This document shows positions 33,446 through 45,200 of a stretch of 64,000 bases of DNA, piece by piece (within the stretch, counting starts at the first letter, position 1; the number at the start of each line of letters is the position of its first letter). The notes under the pieces are model-generated. The model was not told where the DNA came from and ran no database searches. It saw only the letters and a list, made by a program, of their open reading frames with translations. This stretch comes from Abelmoschus esculentus (Eukaryota > Streptophyta > Magnoliopsida > Malvales > Malvaceae), in contig JAUCBN010000029.1 in assembly GCA_035048815.1 (NCBI GenBank), positions 17,290,501 to 17,354,500 on the forward strand, given 5' to 3'. The translations under genes were made by a program, and so were the position numbers.

Positions 33446-34844
33446 CGGTGTTTGTTTGCAGGTTGAATGCATTATGCACCATACCCAAAGACGATGGCAG
33501 TTTGGCAACTTCTATTGGATTCAAGATTTCAGCATGACAATGCTGGAGGACCCATGAAAGGAAGCATCAGATATCACCCCGAGGTTGCTTATATCCCCCG
33601 ACCTGACTCTTCATTTTTCCACTTGACTCGAAAACATTCTCGAATTCGTATTCGAACAATGCAGGTAGACCCTGATGAAGTGAATGCATTGGCACAACTA
33701 ATGACAAGGAAGACTGCGGTTGCAAAAATCCCCTATGGTGGGGCTAAAGGTGGGATAGGATGTAATCCAAGAGAGTTGAGCAAATTTGAACTCGAACACT
33801 TCACTGAGTTTTCATCCAGAAAATACATGATCTTATCGGTACTCATGCTGATGTTCCGGCACCAGATATGGGCACAGGTCCACAGGTACAGTACAGATAT
33901 ATGCATCTCCCTTCACTTCGGCTTCTGTTCTTGGCAATTATGTTATCCGGACTCTTTATAAAGTAACAATATCCGACATGAGCATGGATATTTGATACTT
34001 CAATCGATCATGGTGTGTTTCCCCCTTTTGTTGGTTAACTACAGACAATGGCATCTATACTAGACGAGTACTAAAAATTCCATGGCCATTCACCTGCTTC
34101 GTGACCGGAAAACCAATCATAAGCATTCCAGAATCGGATCTTAGTAAGTTGCGTGTTCATGTCATGTTTACATCATTTTTATTTTTCCTATAGGATCTTG
34201 GAGGATCTCTTGGCAGAGATGCAGCCACTGGCCGAGGGGTACTCTTTGCCACTGAGGCTCTTCTTAATGAACATGGGAAGTCCATCTGTGGACAAAAAGT
34301 TGTAATTCAGGTACAATTTTGAAGCCAAAAGAGGACTATTTTTGATACCAAAGGAAAAGAGTAGCTCAAAATAGTGATTTTCATTTTCAGGGTTTTGGAA
34401 ATGTTGTTCCAGGGAAGGTTGTGTTGGCAGTAAGTGACATAACAGGGGCTATAAAGAACGGCAAAGGCATTGACATTCCCAATTTGCTAGGACACGTCAA
34501 AGAAAACAATGGTGACAAAGGGTTCCACGGTGGGGATTCCATCGATCCGAAATACATTATCGTTGAACACTGCAATATACTCATCTCGGCTGTGCACTTG
34601 GAGGCGTTATTAACAGGTAGACGGTTGTCGGAATTCAAACTCAAAAGGCTGTTGCTGACGAACAATTCAACTACGGATACAATTGATGCTAATTGTTGAA
34701 CTTTGATCTTTAATGAAGGGGGAATGCGAATGAGACCAAACCAAAGGGTCCAAAGATGTTATGATGTGCCAAACCCACAATTCCGACCTTCGAATGGGAG
34801 CCTTTACCCCTCGGGCGACTGTTTTTCGAGGTTGGGAAGCATGA
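33273..34844 (+). pseudogene. Decayed NAD-dependent glutamate dehydrogenase (GDH)
   Basis: The locus keeps the plant GDH exon order but not the frame. Exon 1 reads MNALVATNRNFKLAARLLGL...PFRE, then loses a base and hits TGA at 33375-33377. Exon 2 (from 33462) has a 7-bp insertion (ATTATGC) near 33471, then an extra T near 33526. The next exon, after a weak donor (GTTGCT), gives VDPDEVNALAQLM and KIPYGGAKGGIGC (the glutamate/NAD site region) before another shift near 33820; the PAPDMGTGPQ stretch reads in another frame. A TAA appears at about 34072 where TCA is expected. Rossmann-fold sequence survives: DLGGSLGRDAATGRG, GFGNVV, then a deletion of roughly 20 codons, then VSDITGAIKN. The region normally carrying the DIFANSGGVTVSYFEW motif is absent, and a remnant of the C-terminus (SDLRMGAFT, then ATVFRGWEA) ends the locus. 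GDH would have been mitochondrial and deaminated glutamate. It cannot make an enzyme. The family (GDH2/GDH3-like) is clear, the exact paralogue not. Confidence 0.93.
33413..33446 (+). repeat. CATATA microsatellite in GDH pseudogene intron 1
   Basis: Five units of CATATA inside the first intron of the pseudogene. It also creates spurious YVYVYVYVYV-like and IHIHIHIHI-like frames on the two strands. Confidence 0.9.
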
Positions 34845-35311
34845 GCATGCTAACCACTAATTCTGGTTCTTCAATAAACATGGAGACTGCGCTGAACCTC
34901 ATGATTCTTGTGGCAAAAGCCTCGTTTACACCGAGGAGCTTCAAATGAAGCTTTGTCATTTATATCAAGCTTTAATGATGAATTCTACCTTGGTGCATGC
35001 AATTATCAGATTATAGACCTAGCCATTTGAAGACAACTCAAAAATAACATGAACATAATACGATCACATGGACTCATAAAGCTAACAAATGAACCATCTT
35101 GGTACAACTTAGCATGAATCCTACTAAAAAAAGAAGGCAACCAAATCCAGATATTGCATCTTGGATAAACAAAAAAATATGAAATAAATGTCTCCAATAA
35201 ACACAACAGTCACAATTAAAGCTTGGCATCAAATTTTTAAAGTTGTATCCCCATGACAACTTAAAGGGATAGCAGATAACAGCATTTGTAATGTTACAAC
35301 ATGATATTGCT

Positions 35312-36881
35312 CTAAAACCTACCTCTACCTCTGAATCCACCACCTCGGCCACCTCTTGGAGCACCCCTTCCACGAAATCCACCACCCCCACGACCACCTC
35401 CTCTACCACCACCTCTGCCTCCTCTACCACCACCTCTGCCTCCTCCACGACCGCCTCTTGAGCCACCTGGTGCTTGTCCCCTACAACATTACATGATAAG
35501 ATATCATAAGTTATTTTAATCATAGGGGAAATTCAAACTAGAGAGAGAGAACGAACGATAACTCCGAAGAAAGATCCATAAACTACTACAATACCTCAAC
35601 ATAATGAAGAACACCAAGAAAAAAAAGGTAAACTAACAAATAGAGACCACTCAACTATGGGTAAGGTTATATTTGGATCATCCAAATGTTAAAAGTTACA
35701 CTTAGGTCACTCAATTATGGTAAGGCTACATTTAAGTCACCAAATTATTAAAAGTTACACTTGGGTCACTCAATGACCCTCAATAATGAGAAAAAAGTTA
35801 CATTAGGATTACCTTTTATATTTAAAAATATTATCAATTTAGTATTTTTTTTCTTCCAAATCACTTGTATACCCTCGATACACTAGAGGCTTCGCACAAA
35901 TTGATATATAGTTTTTAAACATTAAGGGTGACCCAAATATAACCTTACCTATGATTGGGTGATAACTTTTAATAATTGGAGTGCAAATTTCAAGAAACCA
36001 TGAAAGACAAATCATAAGATTTAAAAGCAGAACATCTGAAAGCAACTCCCGGACATAATCATCAATCATATGAATCAAATCATGACATTTTTCATACAGG
36101 GAAGACAAGGATAGCAAACATACTTTGGTTGTGGAAGAAATCTTGCAAGAGGCAAAAGCTTGCTTGGATCGATATAAAACTTATCACCCGAAGCATATGA
36201 AGTTGCCACAATACCTTCCAACAGTTTGATTGAAAAATACTGCAACAAGTAGAAAATTAAATAAACAAATAAGTCCCAACCTTTTAGCAGATAAAAATTC
36301 AAAGTAGAAATCAAACTCACGGATTCATTGATGGGGCCGAAGATTTCATCAACTTTACCAATCTGGGTCTTGTTCTGGAGATAAATATTAGCATTAAAGT
36401 AAGGTATTTTCTCATTGGTAAGCTTTGTCACTGCATCACCTTCGCAAGCATGAAGAAATGTAGAAACCTCTGCATAAAACATAAAGAGAAAATCATGCCA
36501 ACATCTTTTACAAACAAAAATATAGTTGGAATAGGAGGTAAAAAATGATTTTGTATTGGCATTTTCCTTTAGATATTTTAGATTTAAAGGAAAAAAGATA
36601 ACAAATCATGAATAAATAATTCAGAAAATGTTACTACTTTCTCTTCATTGCGAAAAAAAATGGTCTGTTATGTATTATTCTCATTTTCCTAGCATCCAAA
36701 CAAGAAAACAAAAGAGGGGTAGTTAAAAAAACTAACCGACAACTTCAGCAGGAGGTCCTTCATCACGGAACCCACCGCCACCACGTCCTCCACCTCGACC
36801 AAAGCCTCCGCGGCCACCACCTCTACCTCTTCCACCGTCCCTTCCACCCCTAAAACCTCCGCCGCCTCTCGGTGGTCGCAT
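35312..36881 (-). CDS. GAR1: H/ACA snoRNP subunit GAR1
   Basis: Four exons on the minus strand (36737-36881, 36321-36469, 36124-36239, 35312-35480) join in phase to 192 residues. An N-terminal RGG box (MRPPRGGGGFRGGRDGGRGR through GGGFRDEG) precedes the conserved core, EVSTFLHACEGDAVTKLTNE, IPYFNANIYLQNKTQIGKVD, EIFGPINESYFSIKLLEG and KFYIDPSKLLPLARFLPQPK, followed by a long C-terminal GGR/RGG tail ending RGRGRF. GAR1 works in the nucleolus with dyskerin/CBF5, NHP2 and NOP10 to convert uridines to pseudouridine in rRNA under H/ACA guide RNAs. The RGG arms help hold RNA. Intron 3 (35481-36123) holds a small inverted repeat. A site II and a telobox lie upstream. The neighbour at its 3' end is the converging GDH pseudogene; I recall GDH3 and GAR1 being adjacent in Arabidopsis (At3g03910, At3g03920). 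Confidence 0.95.
35640..35985. mobile_element. Inverted-repeat element in GAR1 intron 3
   Basis: The left end, about 35648-35690 (ACTCAACTATGGGTAAGGTT, then ATATTTGGATCATCC), matches the reverse complement of 35929-35985 (ATCACCCAATCATAGGTAAG, then GTTATATTTGGGTCACCC). The left side is further expanded by two or three rough tandem units with TTAAAAGTTACACTT. Entirely intronic; no coding. Confidence 0.65.
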
Positions 36882-36961
36882 TTTTCTTTTGCTCCTTTGA
36901 GATGAGACTTCCAAGGGTTCTCGAAAGAGGGTTTATACTGGAACAAGTGGAATGTAGGAAG

Positions 36962-37058
36962 TAGGGTTTTGAAGTTCTATCAAGGAGACTAAATGACTGT
37001 AATATCCCTCAACTTTTCTTTTTGTTATTTCTTTTAGTTTATAAAATTTTAATGGGCC
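36962..37058 (-). promoter_or_regulatory. GAR1: GAR1 promoter: telobox and site II
   Basis: AAACCCTA on the minus strand at 36962-36969 lies 81 bp upstream of the ATG, and GGGCCCATT (site II) at 37052-37060. This pair is characteristic of plant ribosome-biogenesis genes and agrees with GAR1's job. Activity is inferred. Confidence 0.7.
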
Positions 37059-37149
37059 CGTTAAGCTAAAAGCCCTCAAGTAACCATGATAATATAATAA
37101 TATTAATTTTAAAATTTAATAATATAATAACTTGGTAAGTTGATGAATA

Positions 37150-38119
37150 TAGATAACCATGATAATTAGTGTTATGCTTTGGGGCATTTCCTTGATGGCT
37201 TAGCTTGATATCACTTACCTCTTGGTGAGGTGTATGAATACACAAAGAATATATATTATTTGATAATTGTTATAAAGGAATTCAGATATATTTTAGAGTT
37301 AATAATTCAGTACTTGTTTGAGGGGATGTGTTATCAGGAATGAGTGAACAAGGATATCTGATGTATCCACGGACTAAATGAGCTGGGTGCAGTTAGGAAC
37401 ATATTTATGGCTATAATGATCCAGATAAGGTAATTAATTCGATAGGTTAAGTAACCTCAAGTAAGGACTATTTATGGCTAATATGATCCAAGTACGTTTA
37501 GAACGTATATATAGCTATGATGGTCCATATATGATCATTTAACCTAACAATTGTGTGAACACGAATAATCCGATGATTGTTTGAGCACAAGTAAAATAGG
37601 CTCTGTTGACCTTTTATGTAAATGTTGTATGAATGTGTTATATATGTTGTGTGGATGCTATGAATGATAGCATATGAATATATTAACTCGAGTAAATCGA
37701 TAGGTCATGTGACTTTAAGCATGGCAAAGTACTATAGAATACGTGAAACTTTTTATAGACATATTGATTCCTTAAGATATTTGATCTAAGAACTTTAGCT
37801 AGTGTGAGTTAGTTTATGACACAGAGATAGTGAAACCTTCTTTATGCTCTATAAAATATATTTATCTGACATGTTTATTTTATGATAATCACAAATTTTA
37901 GTAGAGTATAAATGCACGATTGATCTTTGTAAGCTTAACTTTCATAATCGTTGTTTTATAAATGTATTATAATTTTTATTTAACTTTTCATAGATTTATG
38001 GATGTTTAATCTTTTAAATAACGACTAAATATATGATTTTAACTCGAAAATTTGACGAGATAATTTATGAATGACCCGAATATAATACTTCAGTTTTGAA
38101 TCCAGATCGAAGTGTTACA
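37150..38119. mobile_element. LTR-like retrotransposon remnant, probably Gypsy-type
   Basis: Unusually mixed composition for a spacer, with repeated TTTATGGCTATAATGATCC / TTTATGGCTAATATGATCC and TATATAGCTATGATGGTCC words, and an end CGAAGTGTTACA at about 38108-38119 that resembles the 3' edge of many plant Gypsy LTRs. No gag or pol frame, no start, no duplication. Assignment rests on resemblance remembered from malvid genomes. Confidence 0.35.
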
Positions 38120-39160
38120 TTCTAACATTAAATTTGAATTTTTTTGCATTATTTTGTTTCGAATATATAGCTAAAACTTTTTATTTTTATGATATTTTAT
38201 CACATTGATTTTTGTTATTATTACATTAGTATAAATATGTATAAACTTTGGGGTAATTATTATATTATTATGATAGGTTTTCTAATATTGTGAAAATTGG
38301 AGTATGTCATACGTGGATTTTTTTTTATCATCGTTACAGAAATAAATATTCCTAATAATATATTTTGCCACCATAGTTAGAATATATAACTACAAATATA
38401 CTCTATCAAAAAAATACTTTAAACTTAATTTTTTTACAATTTTTATATAACAATAACTTATAATTATAAAATTTATCTATATATAATTTTTTGGCACCAA
38501 AAAGCGAAGAAAAACAATTTTGATAATATATTTTGCCACTATAATTAAAATATATAATTACAAACGTAATTTATTATAAAAAACTTGAAATTTTATAATT
38601 TATTGCAATAGTATTTTATAAATAAAATATAATTTATAATTATAAAATTTGTCAATATGTTATTTTTTTTGTAAAAAAAAAAAAGAAATAATGTGTTGTG
38701 ACTATAAATTTTATCACTTTAATCATGTAACAATAATTTTAAATTTTGTGACTTTTTTATATTCTATTTTCTAAGTAGAAACTATTTTTAAATAGAAAAT
38801 GTTTTATTTTAAATTAATTTTTAATTTTAAAAATATTTCAATTAAAATTTTAAAGTATTTTAAAAGCATATATAATGGTTAACCTTATAATGGTTAAAAT
38901 TTTAAAAATATTAGACCCTTATTTGTACATATCCTGAAAGGTTAAGCATGCCCTAACACTTTGAAATATAGAGATCAATTTAAAATATTATAAATAGTTT
39001 GGGGATGTCTCGAGTAATTAACCTTAAAATGAAAATAGTTTAATGATGTGGGAGCCTTTCTTTTTCTTCCTTAACATTTCAATCGATATTTTTCTTATCT
39101 TTCTCTCCCAAAGAAGAAAGCTTCCTCTTACATGAGAGAAACCTAGAGAGAGAGATGTTC
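38120..39160. other. AT-rich spacer upstream of MED14
   Basis: No genes. The block 38340-38690 contains the sequence ATATATTTTGCCAC(C/T)ATA twice (about 38358 and 38526), each followed by ATATATAACTACAAA-like DNA, a rough duplication. The MED14 leader begins somewhere near 39050-39160. Confidence 0.5.
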
Positions 39161-39173
39161 AAAAACCCTAATT
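39160..39173 (+). promoter_or_regulatory. MED14: Telobox-like motif in the MED14 leader
   Basis: AAAAACCCTAATTT lies about 105 bp before the ATG. The same AACCCTA core occurs near mL45, GAR1 and H2A.X. On its own it is weak evidence for regulation. Confidence 0.45.
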
Positions 39174-39277
39174 TCTTGGATTTTAAATGGAACCCAGATC
39201 CGATCCCAAGCCCTATTTACCCTAATTAATATCAATTTTTAATTTTTTGTCTGGGGGGATTTTCATTCTTGTTTTCA

Positions 39278-42200
39278 ATGGCTGAATTAGGGCAACCAAC
39301 GGTGGACTTCTCGAGTTTAGTGAGTCGAACCGCCGAGGAATCTTTCACGTCATTGAAAGAACTCGTGGAGAAATCTAAATCAAGCGACCATTCGGATACG
39401 GAGAAGAAGGTCAATCTCCTAAAATATATAGTCAAGACCCAGCAACGGATGCTTAGACTCAATGTTCTGGCTAAGTGGTGTCAGCAGGTGAATCGACTCG
39501 CTCATGTTCCCTTGAGTTCAATTAGCTAGCTTCAGTTCAAGTTTCACCTTTTTTTCTTGGTAAAAGATTTTGGGTGTTTTGTTGCTCGGAAATGTTATAG
39601 GTTCTTTTTAATTGAAAGATTGAGCTCTTTTTTAGTAATATAATTATTGGTTTTTGAGTTTTAAGCTTGTGACTGCTCCTTTTTTTGTTAATTATCTTGA
39701 GTTGCTATTGAAAATGGAAGTGAATCAAGGATGATTTTACCTGTACCACGTGTTCTTTTGTTTCTGGCTGTGCAATTTATCAAATTTTAGTGAATTTTGA
39801 ATCACCTGAAGTATAGAATCAAGGCATTTTGTTATGGAATTCTAGCTTGGTATTGTGAGTTGAGAACCAAGGAGGAAGAAATACAATTACTTGGAAAAAA
39901 AAATAAAGGGGGTGAAAATCTAACGAGTGCCAGCTATGATCGTCATCACTAGCCAATAGCCATCATGCCCATTTCTTATTCAAATTATTAGTAATGTGCT
40001 CCAATACATTATTTGCCACGATAGATGTGTAAGAGTTGACCTGAAATGACTTAAATTTCCATTAACTTTGTTACAAGTTTGCAACACCTTTTATGACTTC
40101 AATTTCCATGGGAAGTTTCTAACCCATTAGTTAAATACCATTGTTTTAGTTGAATTCTGTCTAGGCACAATGATTTCTTGAACCTTTGCAGATTTTTTTT
40201 GTAGCATTAATTTATGTTTTAGATCAATTTAATCATGTTGGTTGGATATTAAAAAGCTATAGTGTCTTAGTTAATGAATTTGAATTATTATGAATTTGTG
40301 ATGGGTCACTGTGATGCTACTAAATTGCATCTTGAAGTAGATCTGTTCCGTTGATTCCAAATTCCTTGAGTCCTTTATACATAGGTATCAGTTGACATAT
40401 TATCTATATAAGCTCATACTTAGCTGTATGTTGTGACATGCAGGTTCCACTCATACAGTATTGCCAGCAACTGACATCAACTTTATCAAGTCATGATACA
40501 TGTTTCACCCAGGCTGCAGACTCGTTATTCTTCATGCATGAGGGGTTACAGCAAGCTCGTGCCCCTGTGTATGACGTTCCATCTGCTGTTGAAGTCCTAC
40601 TCACAGGATCCTATGAGCGTTTACCAAAATGTATAGAAGATGTTGGTATGCAAAGCTCATTAACTGAAGATCAGCAAAGGCCGGCTTTGAAAAAGCTGGA
40701 CACACTTGTACGCTCTAAATTACTTGAAGTTACATTGCCCAAGGAAATTTCTGAAGTAAAAGTTGCTGATGGTACCGCTTTGATTTGTGTAGATGGAGAA
40801 TTTAAGGTGTTAGTTACTCTTGGTTATCGTGGACATCTATCATTGTGGAGGATATTGCATTTAGAATTACTGGTTGGTGAGAGAAGCGGGCTTGTGAAAC
40901 TAGAGGAGATGAGAAGGCATGTCCTTGGAGATGACTTAGAGCGCAGAATGTCTGCAGCAGAGAATCCATTTTCTACCTTATACTTGGTTCTGCATGAGCT
41001 CTGTGTTGCACTTGTTATGGACACTGCTATAAGGCAAGTACAAGCACTCCGACAAGGGAGATGGAAAGATGTTATACGCTTTGAGCTGATATCTGATGGA
41101 GGAAGTGGTGGTTCCACACAGCTGAATCAAGATAACGAATCTGATTCAGCTGGCACACGAACTCCAGGATTGAAACTTGTGTATTGGCTAGACTTTGATA
41201 AAAACTCAGGTGCTTCCGACTCGGGATCTTGCCCATATATAAAAATTGAACCTGGACCAGACCTGCAGATTAAGTGTCAACATAGCACGTTTGTTATTGA
41301 CCCATTAACTGGAAAGGAGGCGTGTTTCTTCCTTGATCAAAGTTGCACTGATGTGGAAAAGCTGCTATTAAAAGCTATATCATGCAATAGATATACTCGT
41401 CTGCTGGAAATTCAGAAGGAGCTGATGAAAAATGTGCAGATTTGCCAAGATGCTAGTGATGTTGTTCTCTTTTCGCAGGCTGATGAAGCTGATAGTGAGC
41501 AGAAGGTTGCTTTTGTTATATTATCGATTTATTTGCTGGCTACTTACTCTAGAATGTCTTAATCAGGAGATAGAATCTACTTGGGCTAAACCTATTGTAC
41601 CTTAGTTTTCTTTGTCTTTTAATCAAATTATCATCACCAAATGCTGTTGCTGGAATTCTTATTACAATATAACTGATGATACTTTTTGGTAAATTTGATC
41701 TTTTCCCTCCATTTTGTTGCTGAAGGATGCTAAGCATGACAGTAAGGAACATGGGGGGCAGGAATTATTGCGTGTCCGTGCTTATGGCTCATCGTTTTTT
41801 ACCCTTGGAATAAATATAAGGTCTGTCTTTACTCCTACAAGTCACTGTGTCATTTCCTGTGTCTACTTTTTCACTTCTTTTCCATCTGCGATTCTGCATC
41901 CACCCTTAACATGTGCACTCTCTCTAATAGTATTTCTCTGGGCATTTTCAATCACACTTGGTAACTTGTATTGATGCTTCTCCACCTAGCTAATCTTTTT
42001 CTAATGCAAGATTTTTGAAGTGACATATTTACAGTTGTATGTAATATTGTTAATAAATATTTCTTGACCTAGTTTAGAGTTCATGAAACTTTGTTTTGTG
42101 TTGCAGAAATGGCCGCTTTCTTCTCCAGTCATCCCAAAATATTCTTGCACCTTCAGTATTGTTAGAATGTGAAGAAACTTTAAATCAAACAACTACGACA

Positions 42201-45200
42201 GCAGCTGATGTTTTTACAAGCTTGCGATGCAAAAGTATATCACATCTGTTTGCCGCTATTGGAAGATTCTTAGGCCTCGAAGTAACCAACTCTGCTTTTT
42301 ATTTTAATTGTTACCAAAATGCTATACAACTGTTTGTCTTTCTTTTATTTACTTGCTAATGATAAATGGATCTGTATTTTTTATTCTTGTAGGTCTATGA
42401 ACATGGTTTTGCTGCAGTGAAAGTTCCCAAGAACCTCGTGAATGGTTCTTCTGTACTGCTAATGGGGTTTCCAGATCGTGAGAGTTCTTATTTTCTCTTG
42501 ATGGAACTTGATAAGGATTTCAAGCCTGTGTTTAAACTACTAGAGACTCAGCCAGATTCATCTGGGAAAGGTCATTCATTTAATGACTTAAATAATGTGT
42601 TGCGCATTAAGAAAATTGACATTGACCAGATGCAGATGCTTGAAGACGAAACAAATTTGAGCATACTTGACTGGGGAAAGTTGGTTTCATCTTTGCCTAA
42701 TGTTGGGGGACCAAATCAGATATTTGAAAATGATGTGTTCAACCTTGATGGTTCTATGCAAATTGCTGGGGTTCCTTCATCAAGTTTTTCATCTATTGTT
42801 GATGAAGTTTTCGAAATTGAAAAGGGGACATCTGCAACTCCTTTTCCTTCTCAGAATTTTTCTTCATTTAGTTCATCTCCTGCATCTCATCTTTCTTTTG
42901 TCCCAATGAATCTTCATAGTGTAAAAGCAGGAACCCCCTCTCCAAAGTGGGAATCAGGTTTGCAGGTCTCACAGCTTAATAATGTTGCAAAATCATCAGG
43001 TTCAGCTACTCTTTATGATGGTTCATTGTATCCATCAAGTGGCCTTAAGAACTCATTTCACTCTGCTTCATTTGGTTCGTTATCATCTGGCACAGGAAGG
43101 ATGACGTCTTTGAAGAAGCTATCTGCTTCAAAATCTGAGCAGGATCTGGCTTCTCTTAGATCTCCTCATTCAGTTGACAGTGTAGTATTGGACGATGATC
43201 AGTTGAGATTACTAAATGATACTTCGAAGGATGCACTGTCAGCAAGTAGGTCTCATCTATTATCTCCACCTAGACCAACCTTTCCTCGAGTCTCTGCACA
43301 AAATGCAAAGCCTAATGGGCCTAGAAGCTCATCCCCTGGAAATGTAACTGCAGTTAGGTTTTCTGGAGCAAGCCCTTTGGCTTCACCCCCTGTTTGTAAG
43401 ATACTTACTTTGAGTGCACTGTCTGTTAAAAATTTGTTTTATGGTTATATTTTACTGGCTAAATGTACCTTTTGCAGCCCAGGCTGAAGATATTACAATT
43501 TGTCATGGCACTTCTAATGATGCTTCCAAACATGACCCAAATCGACGAAAGCGCAAAATTTCAAATTTGTTGAGTTTGATTCCCTCTCTCCAAGGTATGG
43601 AGGCGAACTCAGGATTTTCCAAGAGAAGGAAAACCTCTGACGTCACTTGCACCCAGATGCTTAAATCTTCGGAAATGATTTCTAAATCTGAAGCATACAG
43701 TTACGGTAATCTTATTGCTGAAGCAAATAGAGGGAATGCACCTTCTGGCATCTATGTTTCTGCTCTTCTTCATGTTGTCAGGCATTCTTCACTATGTATT
43801 AAACATGCCAAACTCACTAGCCAGATGGCGGAACTAAACATTCCTTATGTTGAAGAAGTGGGTTTGAGAAATGCGTCCTTGAATATATGGTTTCGACTTC
43901 CTCGTTCCCAAGGTGATTCGTGGCGACATATCTGCTTGCGACTTGGCAGGCCTGGAAGCATGTACTGGGATGTCAAAATAAATGACCAACACTTCAGAGA
44001 TCTGTGGGAACTTCAGAAGGGAAGTACTAGTACCCCTTGGGGCTCTGGCATACGCATAGCTAATACATCTCATGTGGATTCTCATATTCGGTATGATGCG
44101 GATGGTGTTATTCTTAGTTATCATTCTGTTGAGTCAGATAGCATTAAGAAGCTGGTGGCAGATATACGAAGGCTCTCTAATGCAAGAACATTTGCCCTGG
44201 GGATGTGGAAATTGCTTGGGGTTAGAGCAGAAGACAAACCTGAAGAAGGCAGTGCAAACTCTGATGTTAAAGCACCAGTTGTAGGTAAAGGTGCAATTGA
44301 GACTGCTGATAAGTTATCAGAACAGATGAGGAGGTCTTTTAGGATTGAGGCAGTGGGATTGTTGAGTTTGTGGTTTTGCTTTGGATCAGGTGTGTTAGCT
44401 CGCTTTGTTGTGGAGTGGGAATCTGGTAAAGAAGGTTGCACAATGCATGTGTCTCCCGATCAGCTTTGGCCTCATACCAAGGTTCGTTTTTCCCCTTTTA
44501 AAATAATTTCATTGTCCATTATTTTGTCTCTTACTGTTTTACTCTGATTTTAGTATCATTTGCCAACCACTTTATTTCTTCAACATATATTATGTAATAT
44601 TGCTAAATGTCTCTGCTGGCCTTCCTATGATTTTATCTTTTCCCCTTAAGAACTTAATTAAGCATGCTAGATGGCTTGAGATTGTCGCTGTTTTTTCCTG
44701 AGCTTTCAGAATTACAGAGATCCTATTTTGGTGCTTGGTAGTATCATTTCTTAACTGAAAATTTTAGAATACTGCTGAATGAATGGTTACTCATGCCATG
44801 GTGGTTTACTTCAATGCTTGGATGAAAACATCATTACCTTTTCCTTTACTGACTTTTGGACAAATGGTTGTTGGCTTAAAGAGTTAAAGTTTTATCATTT
44901 TCTTTGAACTCTACTAAGAGAGATGATCTATGAGCATTAGTTCCCTCAACGGTTCAGCTGACAAGTAGTTGGCTTAAAATTGTATCATGTTCTTTGAACT
45001 TGTACTAAGAGGAAGAATGATAATTTATGAGCATAAATAAGAGTTCCCTTAACATATCAATTGACAAGTAACATAAATGAAATAATGAATGTGTTTAAGT
45101 AGGTCTCAGTAAAAACTTTCCTTGAACTTCATTGTGGCACAGTGTGGTCACTTACGAGATGTAGGCATGTAGCTTGGTGTAAGCTTATCTCACATAATGA

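Noticed and set aside
35074..35523. Val-Glu repeat protein (EEAEVVVEEAEVVV)
   Set aside because: It is an alternative frame of the GAR1 Arg-Gly tail, running through the stop and UTR.
36998..38119. A complete solo LTR from TGTAATATCC to GTGTTACA
   Set aside because: The termini look LTR-like, but the flanking 5-mers do not match and the left part would include the GAR1 site II promoter. Only a remnant from about 37150 is reported.
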